In this document: positions 32,553 to 40,622 of the stretch, piece by piece
Numbering within the stretch: the stretch's first letter is position 1
Layout of the letters: the number at the start of each line of letters is the position of its first letter
DNA from: Sphaerisporangium rhizosphaerae
GTDB taxonomy: Bacteria; Actinomycetota; Actinomycetes; Streptosporangiales; Streptosporangiaceae
Assembly (NCBI RefSeq): GCF_042665155.1
Contig: NZ_JBHTCG010000007.1
Span: 305,397-369,396, forward strand
Length of the DNA stretch: 64,000 nt
Direction: 5' to 3'
Program-made: the position numbers and the translations under genes
The notes under the pieces: generated by a model
The model's input: the letters and a program-made list of their open reading frames with translations, nothing else
The model's database searches: none
What the model was told of the DNA's origin: nothing

Positions 32553-33569
32553 ATGGTGACCACGGGCGAGGGGGCGCACGAGGCGGCGCCCCCTCGGGCG
32601 GCCCACCAGACGGCCTCCGCGGGCGACTGCGCGATCGTCGCCCGCGGGCTCACCAAGCGCTTCCGCGGCGGCCAGGTCGCCGTCGACGACCTCCACCTCG
32701 CCGTGCCCCGCGGCTCGGTGTTCGGCTTCCTCGGCCCGAACGGGTCGGGCAAGACCACCACGATCCGCATGCTGCTCGGCCTGGTGCAGCCCACGAGCGG
32801 CGGCTGCGACGTGCTCGGCCGGCCGATGCCGGCCGGTCTCGCCGCCACGCTCCCCAAGATCGGCGCCCTGGTGGAGGGGCCCGCCTTCTACCCCTACCTG
32901 TCCGGCGAGGCGAACCTCCGCCGGTACGACGCCGCCGACCCGGCCGCCGACCCGCGCACGGTGTCCGCCCGCGTCGGCGCCGCGCTCGAACGGGTCGGGC
33001 TCGGGGCGGCGGCCCGCAAGAGGTACCGCGCCTACTCCCTGGGCATGCGCCAGCGCCTGGCCATCGCCGGCGCCCTCCTCGGGCCGCGCGAGCTGCTCGT
33101 CCTGGACGAGCCGACCAACGGCCTGGACCCCCAGGGCACCCGCGAGGTCCGTTCGCTCATCAAGGACGTCGCCGCCGACGGCACCACCGTCTTCGTCTCC
33201 TCCCACCTGCTGACCGAGGTCGAGCACATGTGCACCCACGTCGGCGTCATGCGCTCCGGCCGGCTGGTCACCCAGGGGCCCATCGCCGGGCTACGGGCCG
33301 GCCACGCGCCGCGCGTGCGCGTGGACACCCCGCACGTCGCCCAGGCCGCCGCCGTCCTGCGCCGTCTCGGCCTGGCAGAGGTGCGCGCCACGGCCGAGCC
33401 CGGGGAGGCCGAGCGGGTCACGGCGCTGCTCGGCGAGCACGCCCCTGAACGGGTCTGCGCCCTGCTCGTCACCGACGGCGTCGCCGTGCGCGGCTTCACC
33501 GTCGAACGGCCGAGCCTCGAAGAGGTCTTCGTCAGCCTCACAGGAGAAGGTTTCGATGTCGACGCCTGA
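32553..33569 (+). CDS. ABC transporter ATP-binding protein (exporter type)
   Basis: A 338-residue ATPase. Walker A is FLGPNGSGKTTTIR (about residue 64), the signature is AYSLGMRQRLAIAGAL, Walker B is LLVLDEPTNGLDPQGT, and the switch His is in VSSHLLTEVEHM. The long C-terminal part (after VGVMRSGRLVTQG) is the extension usual for ABC-2 exporter ATPases. GTG 32547 would overlap the preceding stop by GTGA and add two residues; ATG 32553 is equally plausible. The permease gene overlaps its 3' end by 14 bases. With the LolA-like protein it forms an export/lipid-handling unit. Confidence 0.92.
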   Translation: MVTTGEGAHEAAPPRAAHQTASAGDCAIVARGLTKRFRGGQVAVDDLHLAVPRGSVFGFLGPNGSGKTTTIRMLLGLVQPTSGGCDVLGRPMPAGLAATLPKIGALVEGPAFYPYLSGEANLRRYDAADPAADPRTVSARVGAALERVGLGAAARKRYRAYSLGMRQRLAIAGALLGPRELLVLDEPTNGLDPQGTREVRSLIKDVAADGTTVFVSSHLLTEVEHMCTHVGVMRSGRLVTQGPIAGLRAGHAPRVRVDTPHVAQAAAVLRRLGLAEVRATAEPGEAERVTALLGEHAPERVCALLVTDGVAVRGFTVERPSLEEVFVSLTGEGFDVDA

Positions 33570-34632
33570 CGCCACCCCCCGCACCCCCGCCACCCTGTCT
33601 TCGCCACACGCCGACACCCTCCACGGGACCAACGCCACGACCCTGCCCCGCCAGCCCCCACCCGCCGCCGACCTGCCCGCCGCGCACGGCGGCCTCTCCG
33701 ATGCGGCGATCACGTCGTCCGCCGACCATGAGGTCCCGGCTGCCGCGGGTGTGGTCGGCGTGACCGAGGGCTCCGCCGGTCGTCCGCCTCAGGGGCGTGG
33801 GCGGCCGTCTCCAGGGCGGGCGATGCTGCGGTTGCTCGGCTCAGAGCTCGGGCTGACCTTTCGCAAGCCCCGCAACATCGCGATGCTCATCGTCCTGGCC
33901 TGCGTCCCGGCGCTCATCGGCGTCGTGCTGCGGGCCTTCGGCGGGGACGTCGACGAGGAGATCCCCTCGCTGATCACGCAGGTCGCCGGGAACGGGCTCA
34001 TGCTGACCTTCGTGGCCTTGTCGCTGCTGCTGGTGATGCTGCTCCCGCTGTCGGTCTCGGTGGTCGCCGGTGACGCGATCGCGGGGGAGGCCGGAGGGGG
34101 CACCCTTCGCTACCTGCTCACCGCTCCCGCCGGGCGCACCCGCCTGCTGGCCGTCAAGTTCGCCAACGTGACCGTCTACGCGCTGGTGGCCACCTCGGTC
34201 GTCGCCGCGGGCGCGCTGGTCACCGGGCTGGTGCTCTTCCCGGTCGGCCCGATCACGCTGCTGTCCGGGTCGACGATCTCCGTTGGCGAGGGGCTGGTGC
34301 GCGTCCTCATCGTCACCGGGTACACCGCCGCCGGCATGGCGGCGCTCGGAGCGGTCGGCCTGGCCGTCTCGACGCTGACCGAGGTGCCGATCGGCGCGGT
34401 GGCGGCGACCATCGTGGGCGTGGTGTTCTCGCACGTGCTCAGCGCCATCCCGCAGCTCGAGCCGGCACGGCCGTACCTTCTGACCTACTGGTGGAGCTCC
34501 TTCGACGGCGCTCTGCGCGACCCGATAGCGACCGAGGGAATGACCCAGGGCCTGCTGGTGTACGGCGCCTACATCCTGATCGCCCTCTCGATCGCCTGGG
34601 CCCACTTCACCGGCCGGGACATCACCAGCTGA
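33556..34632 (+). CDS. ABC-2 type transporter permease
   Basis: A 358-residue membrane protein. The first 90 residues are hydrophilic and Pro/Ala/Thr-rich, longer than in most relatives. The permease part begins at LLGSELGLTFRKPRNIAMLI and has six membrane segments, with the ABC-2 motif VVAGDAIAGEAGGGTLRYLL (loop between TM2 and TM3) and the usual LLTAPAGRTRLLAVKF. The ribosome binding site AGGAGAAGG lies inside the ATPase gene just before ATG 33556, so the two are coupled. A hairpin follows the stop. Confidence 0.9.
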   Translation: MSTPDATPRTPATLSSPHADTLHGTNATTLPRQPPPAADLPAAHGGLSDAAITSSADHEVPAAAGVVGVTEGSAGRPPQGRGRPSPGRAMLRLLGSELGLTFRKPRNIAMLIVLACVPALIGVVLRAFGGDVDEEIPSLITQVAGNGLMLTFVALSLLLVMLLPLSVSVVAGDAIAGEAGGGTLRYLLTAPAGRTRLLAVKFANVTVYALVATSVVAAGALVTGLVLFPVGPITLLSGSTISVGEGLVRVLIVTGYTAAGMAALGAVGLAVSTLTEVPIGAVAATIVGVVFSHVLSAIPQLEPARPYLLTYWWSSFDGALRDPIATEGMTQGLLVYGAYILIALSIAWAHFTGRDITS

Positions 34633-34635
34633 TCA

Positions 34636-34667
34636 GGCGCGCCAGAGGCTCATCCCCCTGGCGCGCC
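34636..34667. terminator. Hairpin ending the LolA-like/ABC operon
   Basis: GGCGCGCCAG (34636-34645) pairs exactly with CTGGCGCGCC (34658-34667) across a 12-base loop, four bases after the permease stop. It separates convergent transcription units. Confidence 0.7.
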
Positions 34668-34804
34668 CATCCAGGGCCCCGCTTCTCGACCGCGGTGCGC
34701 CTGCCCACGGCTCCGCCCGCGGTTCCATGGCCGACTTGGCCGCGGTCACGGTCACGGTCACGGTCGTGAGCGTCCGGAGGCGTCGTCAGTGTTCGGAGGC
34801 GTCG

Positions 34805-35563
34805 TCAGCGTTCGGAGGGGCGGCGGCCGCGGCGCAGGCCGATGACGCCGGTGGCCACGCCGGCCAGGCCGACGGCGATGCCGATGCCGCCGAGCAGTCG
34901 CGCGGTCCCGTCGGAGTCGGCTTCGTCGTGTGCGCCGGGACCGGACGCCTTCACCTCCACGGCCGGGGCGGTGGAGGCCGCGGGGCTCGCGGAGGCCGCC
35001 CCGTGGTGGTCATCCTCCTGCGTGCCCGCGGCGACCAGCTTGAGCGTCGGGACGGGGTGCTCGGCCTCCGAGCCGTCCGCCTTCGGCTCGTCGGCCCACT
35101 TCACCACCTCACCGTTGGAGTAGGTCTGGGTCGCCGGGAACAGCAACTGGTCGGTGTCCTCGGGAAGGAAGCCCATGGACACCTCGAACTCCTGGAACTG
35201 CTTCGGGCCGATCTTCCCGCCGCTCCAGGTGATCCTGGTGACGGCCTCGGTGATGTCGCCGTACTTGGACGGCACGGCCTTGGGGAGCTTGGTCTCGGTG
35301 ACCTCGGCCTTCCAGCCGGGCACCGGGCGGACCGACACGAACGGCAGCGGGTGGTCGACCGGGAGGTCGATCACGAGCTTGGTGGTGGAGGCGTTGTCCC
35401 GCTCGTTGGGAACGCGGAAGGCGACCTTGGTGAATCCGCCCTTCTCGGCCGTGCCGGGGTTGATGGTGACATGGGCGAGGGCGGGCAGGGCGAGACCCGT
35501 GACGAGGGCGAGTGCGCCGGCTGCGACGACGACGCCGCGACGCGCGACTGCGGTGAACGACAT
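34805..35563 (-). CDS. YcnI/DUF1775 family copper-associated exported protein
   Basis: A 252-residue protein. The signal peptide MSFTAVARRGVVVAAGALAL ... ALA is followed at once by HVTINPGTAEKGGFTKVAFR, which would make His the first residue of the mature protein, as in copper-binding YcnI. FRVPNERDNASTTKLVIDLP, KFEVSMGFLP-like strands and VVKWADEP are typical of DUF1775. The last 60 residues are a linker and one membrane helix (LLGGIGIAVGLAGVATGVIG) with a basic end, so it is anchored on the outside. ATG 35563 follows GGAG. Relatives often sit beside CopC/CopD; here only a membrane protein of unknown role (36398-36976) lies upstream, beyond a minisatellite. Confidence 0.85.
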   Translation of the reverse strand: MSFTAVARRGVVVAAGALALVTGLALPALAHVTINPGTAEKGGFTKVAFRVPNERDNASTTKLVIDLPVDHPLPFVSVRPVPGWKAEVTETKLPKAVPSKYGDITEAVTRITWSGGKIGPKQFQEFEVSMGFLPEDTDQLLFPATQTYSNGEVVKWADEPKADGSEAEHPVPTLKLVAAGTQEDDHHGAASASPAASTAPAVEVKASGPGAHDEADSDGTARLLGGIGIAVGLAGVATGVIGLRRGRRPSER

Positions 35564-36397
35564 GTGAGGACTCCACTTCATCGAGGAAAGACAAGGGGAT
35601 GCAGACCGCCGGCGGCACCGGACGGCGCGCGCGGCCACGGTGGGGTGGCCGAGGAAGACGCGGGCCCCTCGACAACGCCCGGTGGACAGGCGCGCCATAC
35701 GGACCACTCTCGGTCCGGCACGATCGAAGTGCCGGCCAGGGCGCTCCACGAAGCGCCGCTCACCCTTGAGTGCCACGCGACGGAGGACCGTCCATTCGCG
35801 AGGTCACGGGACGGACGATCCAACTACCGCCCGCGAGGCCACGCGAGGGAGGACCCGTCCACCGCCCGCGAGGCCACGTGTGACGGAGGGCCTGTCCACC
35901 GTTGGCCGCGCGACAGACGGCTCGTCCATCCGTGAGGCCATGAAACGGAGGTTCCGTCCGTCCGCAAGGCCACGTGAGGGTGGTTCCGTCCACCGCCCGC
36001 GAGGCCACGTGTGACGGAGGGCCTGTCCACCGTTGGCCGCGCGACAGACGGCTCGTCCATCCGTGAGGCCATGAAACGGAGGTTCCGTCCGTCCGCAAGG
36101 CCACGTGAGGGTGGTTCCGTCCACCGCCCGCAAGGCCACGTGAGGGAGGACCCGTCCACCCGCAAGGCCACGTGACGGAGGGCCGGTCAGCCGCGCGGCC
36201 ACAGGACCGGGCCCAGGGGTGACCTATGCCGACCGCGCCGGGTGACCGTTGGGCGAGCCACCGGTGGGCCGGCCGGATCGGGGGCCGATGCCGGTGGCCG
36301 GTTGGTTCATCCGTGGTCTGGCGAGGTCATGTGGCCGTCGAGGGGGCTGACGGGGCGCCGGTGAGGGTCTTCGGGGCGGTGTCCGGGCCGCGAAGGG
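35564..36397. other. 834-base gene-free region holding a minisatellite
   Basis: No gene is supported here. Open frames on the minus strand exist only because the repeat length and composition keep stops out; their translations are repetitive (TWPCGR, PSRGLADGR) and unlike protein. The right part (36208-36397) is plain GC-rich sequence. The promoter of the ycnI-like gene must lie in the left 200 bases. Confidence 0.6.
35771..36207. repeat. Minisatellite of 30-37-base units with a 131-base higher-order duplication
   Basis: Eleven or so units follow the pattern RAGGCCACGTGAGGGAGG then CCGTCCACCGCCCGC, with length and sequence variants. Positions 35855-36000 are repeated without change at 35986-36131 (period 131 bases), so a group of three units has been duplicated recently. 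Most units contain CACGTG. There are no unique spacers, so it is not a CRISPR array. Confidence 0.85.
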
Positions 36398-36976
36398 TCA
36401 GCGGATGGCGGGAAGTGGTGGACCGCGCCTGGTGACCGTGTGGCGGAGAGCCTCGCGAGCCGGGGGCGGCGCGAGGCGGCGGGGACCGCGTCCGGCCGGT
36501 CGGGGGAGGAGGGCGGTGGGGTCGCCGCCCAGCAGTGTCAGCGGCCGGGACAGCCCGAGCAGGGCGCGGGTGCCCATCCGGCGCAGTACCGACCACAGGG
36601 CCGACTCGCCCTGGGCCAGCCACCAGCCGGTCATCAGCGTGGCCGTGAGGTGGGCGATGACCATGCCGAGACCCGCGCCGAGCCCTTGGCCGTGGGAGAC
36701 GTGGAGGCTGAGAGGGGAACCCGCGCCGCCCGAGGCGCCGAACAGTTCGTGCAGGACGACCTGGGCGGCGATCAGGAAACCGATGATCGTCCGTGGCGAG
36801 CGCTCGCGCCCGGCGATCAGCGTCGCGGCGAGCGTCACACCGGCCGATCCGCCCGCTAACGCCCACGTGGCGGGCCCCGTCCCGCCGGCGGCCCGGTGGC
36901 CGAGCACGGCGAGGCCCACGCAGACGACCGTGAAGACGGCCGACCGCGCCAGGCGCAGGGGAAGGCGGGCACGCAT
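36398..36976 (-). CDS. Polytopic membrane protein of unknown function, linked to a YcnI-type gene
   Basis: About 192 residues with four or five membrane segments: LARSAVFTVVCVGLAVLG, WALAGGSAGVTLAATLIAG, TIIGFLIAAQVVLHELFG and GLGMVIAHLTATLMTGWWLA. The central loop has several His residues (HELFGASGG, SLHVSHGQG), and the C-terminal 50 residues are basic and Pro-rich. Proteins of this type are frequent in actinobacteria near DUF1775/CopC genes, and a role in copper handling is a guess from that. Start may be ATG 36976 or ATG 36988. It reads towards the ycnI-like gene, but more than 800 bases and a minisatellite separate them. Confidence 0.6.
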   Translation of the reverse strand: MRARLPLRLARSAVFTVVCVGLAVLGHRAAGGTGPATWALAGGSAGVTLAATLIAGRERSPRTIIGFLIAAQVVLHELFGASGGAGSPLSLHVSHGQGLGAGLGMVIAHLTATLMTGWWLAQGESALWSVLRRMGTRALLGLSRPLTLLGGDPTALLPRPAGRGPRRLAPPPAREALRHTVTRRGPPLPAIR

Positions 36977-37403
36977 GACGCCCCACATCGTGCCATGCCG
37001 TGAGTCCGGTTGTCCCCACCCCACCCCAGGACTGGGGTGCCCCCGCCGCCCCGGCTGCCCCCCGGGCTGCTTCCGCTGACCCGGCTGGTTTCCCTGACCT
37101 GGCTTTCCCTGACCTGGCGGCCCCGCTGGTCTCGCTGGCACGGGCCGTGCCTGCTTGTCCGGCTGGAGCGGTCGGACCCGTCTTTCGCCTCGGTGGGGCG
37201 GTGGAGGGCTGAGGTTCCTGTGCCTACGCCGGTCGCTTCCAGAATGACGCTCGCCTGTCCGGATGGGTGAGCCCCTGGTGGGCGGGTGAGGGCGCGGCGC
37301 TGGTGGGTGGTCCTTCGGTGTGCGCCTGATGTCTGCCGTTTGGCGGTATTTGTCGCTACTGTTGCCCGCGTTCATTGGTTCTGTGAAGGGCGTGGTGGTG
37401 GTC
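36977..37403. other. Divergent region with short direct repeats
   Basis: 427 bases between two divergent membrane protein genes. TTTCCCTGACCTGG occurs at 37089-37102 and 37104-37117. The left half is C-rich (CCCCCGCCGCCCCGGCTGCC) and the right half, from about 37300, is T-richer and probably holds the promoter of the gene at 37404. No gene is supported. Confidence 0.4.
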
Positions 37404-37895
37404 GTGCGGCACTTCCTGGGACTTCTGCTCGGCGTCGTCGTGACCGCGGTCCTGCTTGCAGGGACCGGCTGGGCGTCCCAGGACGCGGCCAGGAGCATGG
37501 CGGCGGGCGCGGTCGACCCGGTGCGCGACACCCCGGCGCTGGTCGGCCTCGGCGCGATGCTGGTGGCCGGCCTCGTGCTCGGTCTGGTCGTGGCGACCCG
37601 GGTCTCGCCGCTGGCGACGTTCGTCCCGTCCATGGTGCTGCTGGCCTGGACGGTGATCTACACCCTCGACGTGCACCGCGCGCTCGGGCTCGCCCCCACC
37701 GCTCCGTCGATGCACCCGATGGTCGTCCAGGCGGGTAAGGGCATGCAGGACCTGCTGGGCAAGGGGGTGTTCGCGATGCTGGGCATCGCGTTGTTCATCC
37801 CGGTGCTGATGCCTTCCCGCTGGGCGGGGCGCCGGCGCGACCTGGACGACGGCTACGAGGAGGAGACCCCGCAGGCCGCCGGAGGTTACTACTGA
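37404..37895 (+). CDS. Small membrane protein, function unknown
   Basis: 163 residues with four membrane segments: FLGLLLGVVVTAVLLAGTGW, LVGLGAMLVAGLVLGLVVAT, LATFVPSMVLLAWTVIYTLD and GVFAMLGIALFIPVLMPS. The C-terminus RRRDLDDGYEEETPQAAGGY is acidic and cytoplasmic. The pattern is known from actinobacterial hypothetical proteins, but I cannot name the family. GTG 37404 gives VRHFLGLLLG, the natural beginning of the first helix; upstream starts add a second helix-like stretch (VWRYLSLLLPAFIGSVKG) with poor support. It appears monocistronic. Confidence 0.55.
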   Translation: MRHFLGLLLGVVVTAVLLAGTGWASQDAARSMAAGAVDPVRDTPALVGLGAMLVAGLVLGLVVATRVSPLATFVPSMVLLAWTVIYTLDVHRALGLAPTAPSMHPMVVQAGKGMQDLLGKGVFAMLGIALFIPVLMPSRWAGRRRDLDDGYEEETPQAAGGYY

Positions 37896-38021
37896 CCGGC
37901 GGTCGTGGCGCGCTTCCGGGGACGAGCAACTCGGTCATGACCGACCCCTGACCTGCCGGGCTACGGGTGCAGGCGGGCTCGCAGGACGCGGGGCGAGCGC
38001 GGCCGCCGTCGGCGGGCGGGG

Positions 38022-38798
38022 TCACAGGGGGAGGCGGCGGGTGTAGAGGCGGGTGACGACGTCCTCGATGGAGGTCTCGTCCGGGGCGGTGGCCATGAGA
38101 TCGTCCACGGTGCCGTCGAAGGCGAGGCTCCCGTGGTCGATGAGCATGACCCGGCGGCAGAGCCGCTCGATGTCCCCGAGGTCGTGGGTGGTCAGCAGCA
38201 CGGTCGTCCCGCGTTCGGCGTTGAGGTCGCGCAGGAAGCCGCGGACGGCCGCCTTGCTCACCACGTCGAGCCCGATGGTCGGCTCGTCCAGCACCAGGAC
38301 GGCCGGATCGTGCAGCAGCGCCGCCGCGATGTCGCCCCGCATGCGCTGGCCGAGGCTGAGCTGGCGGACCGGCTTGTCGAGGAACGAGCCCAGTTCGAGC
38401 ACCTCCGACAGTTCGGCCAGTCGCCTGCGGTGCTCCTCACGATCTACTTTGTAAAGGTGCCGGATCAGCGTGAAGCTGTCTCGCAACGGCAGATCCCACC
38501 ACAACGTCGTCCGCTGCCCGAAGACCACGCCGACGCGACGGGCGAGCGCCGTGCGGCGGCGGGACGGATCGAGGCCGGCGACCTCGATCTTTCCGCTGGT
38601 CGGGGCGAGGATGCCGGTCAGCATCTTGATCGTGGTGGACTTGCCGGCGCCGTTCGGGCCGAGGTAGCCGACGAACTCCCCGGCGGCCACCTCGAACGAC
38701 AGGTCGCGGACGGCGTGCACCACGCGCGTCCCGCCGCGCAGCAGTCCCCGTCCGCTCCGGACGGTGAAGGAACGGCCGACGCCGTCGACTGTGATCAC
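38022..38798 (-). CDS. ABC transporter ATP-binding protein
   Basis: A 258-residue ATPase. Walker A is YLGPNGAGKSTTIKMLTGIL, the Q loop is VVFGQRTTLWWDLPLRDSF, the signature is LSLGQRMRGDIAAALL and Walker B is VLVLDEPTIGLDVVSK. FGQRTTLWWDLP is diagnostic for the ATPases that pair with the ABC-2 family permeases encoded upstream (putative multidrug or polysaccharide exporters of the YadG/DUF4162-like group). GTG 38798 follows GGGAG. It is the last gene of a three-gene operon, five bases after the second permease. Confidence 0.9.
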   Translation of the reverse strand: MITVDGVGRSFTVRSGRGLLRGGTRVVHAVRDLSFEVAAGEFVGYLGPNGAGKSTTIKMLTGILAPTSGKIEVAGLDPSRRRTALARRVGVVFGQRTTLWWDLPLRDSFTLIRHLYKVDREEHRRRLAELSEVLELGSFLDKPVRQLSLGQRMRGDIAAALLHDPAVLVLDEPTIGLDVVSKAAVRGFLRDLNAERGTTVLLTTHDLGDIERLCRRVMLIDHGSLAFDGTVDDLMATAPDETSIEDVVTRLYTRRLPL

Positions 38799-38803
38799 TG
38801 TGG

Positions 38804-39601
38804 TCAACTCCCGGTGGAACGGTAGCGGCGCAGCCCGGCCCGCCAGGCGAGCCCGGCCAGGCAGGCCAGCGTGAGAGCGGCGGCCGGGCCCATGAAGCGC
38901 AGCCAGTACGGCAGGCCGAGCGGGTCGGCGCGGTCCAGGACGTAGAGGCCGGGCTGCCAGTTGACGAAGGCCAGCGGCACGATGAAGGTCACCGCGCGCA
39001 CCAGGTCGGTGCCGAAGACGGTGAGCGGGAACTGCGTGAGCTGGCCGCCGCCGTAGGTGAAGGCGTTGGCGATCTCGGGCGCGTCGGTGAGCAGGAACTG
39101 GAGCGCGCCGCCGAGGGTCCAGATGGCGGCGAACAGCACGATGCCGCACAGCACCATGAGTGGGACCATCCACGCCCGCTGCCAGGGCACGTGCAACTGG
39201 GGGAGCGCGACGGCGAGCACGGTGACCGCCTGGGCGGTGCGGCCGAAGCGCTGGAAGCTGAACCGGTCCACGGCCATCTGCACGAACGGGCTGGCCGGCC
39301 GGATCAGCATCGCGTCGAACGTGCCGGCCTTGACGTGCTGGCTCAGCTTGTCCACGTTGCCGAACAGCAGGTCGGCGAGTGCGAAGGACATGCCCGAGGT
39401 GCCGTACAGGAACATCACCTCGGGCAGGGTGAAGCCGCCGAGCGAGGCGGTGTGGGTGAAGATCAGCGCGATCGCCGCGAGCTCCAGGCCGGTGACGAGG
39501 AACGAGCCGATGACGAGCATCGCCATCGACACCGGATACTGGGCCGCGGCGCGGATCCAGGTGACCGCGAGCAGCACGTACGTCCTGACCGGTTCGAGCA
39601 C
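38804..39601 (-). CDS. ABC-2 family transporter permease (second subunit)
   Basis: A 265-residue membrane protein with six segments (VSMAMLVIGSFLVTGLELAA to AALTLACLAGLAWRAGLRRY). HVKAGTFDAMLIRPASPFVQ is the conserved cytoplasmic loop of the PF06182-type ABC-2 permeases. GTG 39601 starts the protein six bases after the stop of the first permease. With that protein it probably forms a heterodimeric export channel driven by the downstream ATPase. The exported compound is unknown. Confidence 0.88.
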   Translation of the reverse strand: MLEPVRTYVLLAVTWIRAAAQYPVSMAMLVIGSFLVTGLELAAIALIFTHTASLGGFTLPEVMFLYGTSGMSFALADLLFGNVDKLSQHVKAGTFDAMLIRPASPFVQMAVDRFSFQRFGRTAQAVTVLAVALPQLHVPWQRAWMVPLMVLCGIVLFAAIWTLGGALQFLLTDAPEIANAFTYGGGQLTQFPLTVFGTDLVRAVTFIVPLAFVNWQPGLYVLDRADPLGLPYWLRFMGPAAALTLACLAGLAWRAGLRRYRSTGS

Positions 39602-39607
39602 GCCGCC

Positions 39608-40516
39608 TCACCCGCCCTGGATGACGACTTTGCGGCGGGCGGTGCGGGTGACCGCGGCGCCCGCCGCGAGGAGCGCCGCGACCCAGGCGGCCTGGAAGGC
39701 GAGCGCGCCGAGGACGTCGCGCTTGCCGAGGAAGACGTCGGCCGGCACCTGCACCATCGCCGCCCACGGCAGCGCGTCGGCCAGCGTGCCGAGCCAGCCG
39801 GGGAACAGCACAAGCGGCAGGGTCATGCCGCTGAAGAACATCGTCATGACCAGCGACAGCGACTGGACGCCACGGTCGTCCACGATCCAGAACGTCGACA
39901 TCGCGACCAGGTAGCGCAGGCCGAAGCTGACGACGACGCCCAGTGTCATCGAGGCCAGGAACGCCGCCCAGGTGGCCGCGTCGCCGGGGAGGTGGATGCC
40001 GAAGACCACCGCGCCGACCAGCGTGGGCGGGACGCTGCGGGCGACGAACAGGAACACCGCCCGGCCGAGGTCGTCGGCGAGGGCCCACATCTGGAGCGAC
40101 GCGGGGCGCGACAGGTCGAGGGCGACGTCGCCGGTGCGCACCCGCTGGGCGAGATCGAGACCGCCGCCGAACAGTTCCATGGGGCCGATGAACCCCTGGG
40201 TGAGGAAGCAGAAGGTGATCGCGTCGGTGACGTCGTACCCGGCCAGGCCGGGCCGGGCGTGCCACAGGGCGATGAGCACGTACGCGCGCAGGAAGCCGAA
40301 CACCGTGTTGGTGAAGGCCCCGGCGAGCGCCGCGCCCCAGTAGGTGGCGTGACGGCGGAAACCGTATCGGAAGATGGTGAGATAAAGCGCGAAGGCGGCA
40401 CCTCCGGTGACGGCTGGACTCGCATTGTAACCAGCCGCGCCGTACAGATCATCGGCATTTTCCGCGCCGTCCGGGCCGCCGCGCTGGACCGCGTGACGGC
40501 GTCTACGAAGGGCCAC
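39608..40516 (-). CDS. ABC-2 family transporter permease (first subunit)
   Basis: About 300 residues and six membrane segments. The conserved part starts at LYLTIFRYGFRRHATYWGAA and includes RVRTGDVALDLSRPASLQMW, the counterpart of the loop in the second subunit. The start is uncertain: no ATG, GTG or TTG lies near the conserved part, and GTG 40516 (after GAGGG) is the nearest plausible codon, giving an N-terminus about 40 residues longer than usual. The stretch 40400-40470 is AT-rich and could itself be the promoter, in which case translation may begin at a rare codon. Confidence 0.8.
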   Translation of the reverse strand: MALRRRRHAVQRGGPDGAENADDLYGAAGYNASPAVTGGAAFALYLTIFRYGFRRHATYWGAALAGAFTNTVFGFLRAYVLIALWHARPGLAGYDVTDAITFCFLTQGFIGPMELFGGGLDLAQRVRTGDVALDLSRPASLQMWALADDLGRAVFLFVARSVPPTLVGAVVFGIHLPGDAATWAAFLASMTLGVVVSFGLRYLVAMSTFWIVDDRGVQSLSLVMTMFFSGMTLPLVLFPGWLGTLADALPWAAMVQVPADVFLGKRDVLGALAFQAAWVAALLAAGAAVTRTARRKVVIQGG

Positions 40517-40622
40517 CCGGCCACGAGGGCCGGGCAGGCCGGTTGCCACCGGTCCCAGGCAGAGGTGCAGCCGTCCCTCGTCCGCCGATGACAAGCCCTC
40601 CCGGCCCGGTCGCTCCCATGGA

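Noticed and set aside
35760..36202. Overlapping minus-strand frames in the minisatellite that could encode a repeat protein
   Set aside because: Three frames are open at once because the repeat lacks stops. No ribosome binding site, and none of the translations looks like a protein.
35771..36207. CRISPR array
   Set aside because: Units vary in length and sequence, there are no unique spacers of uniform size and no cas gene nearby.
38799..40265. An upstream extension of the ABC ATPase frame that would make a 747-residue protein
   Set aside because: The extension is an out-of-frame reading of the two permease genes. GTG 38798 after GGGAG gives a normal-length ATPase.
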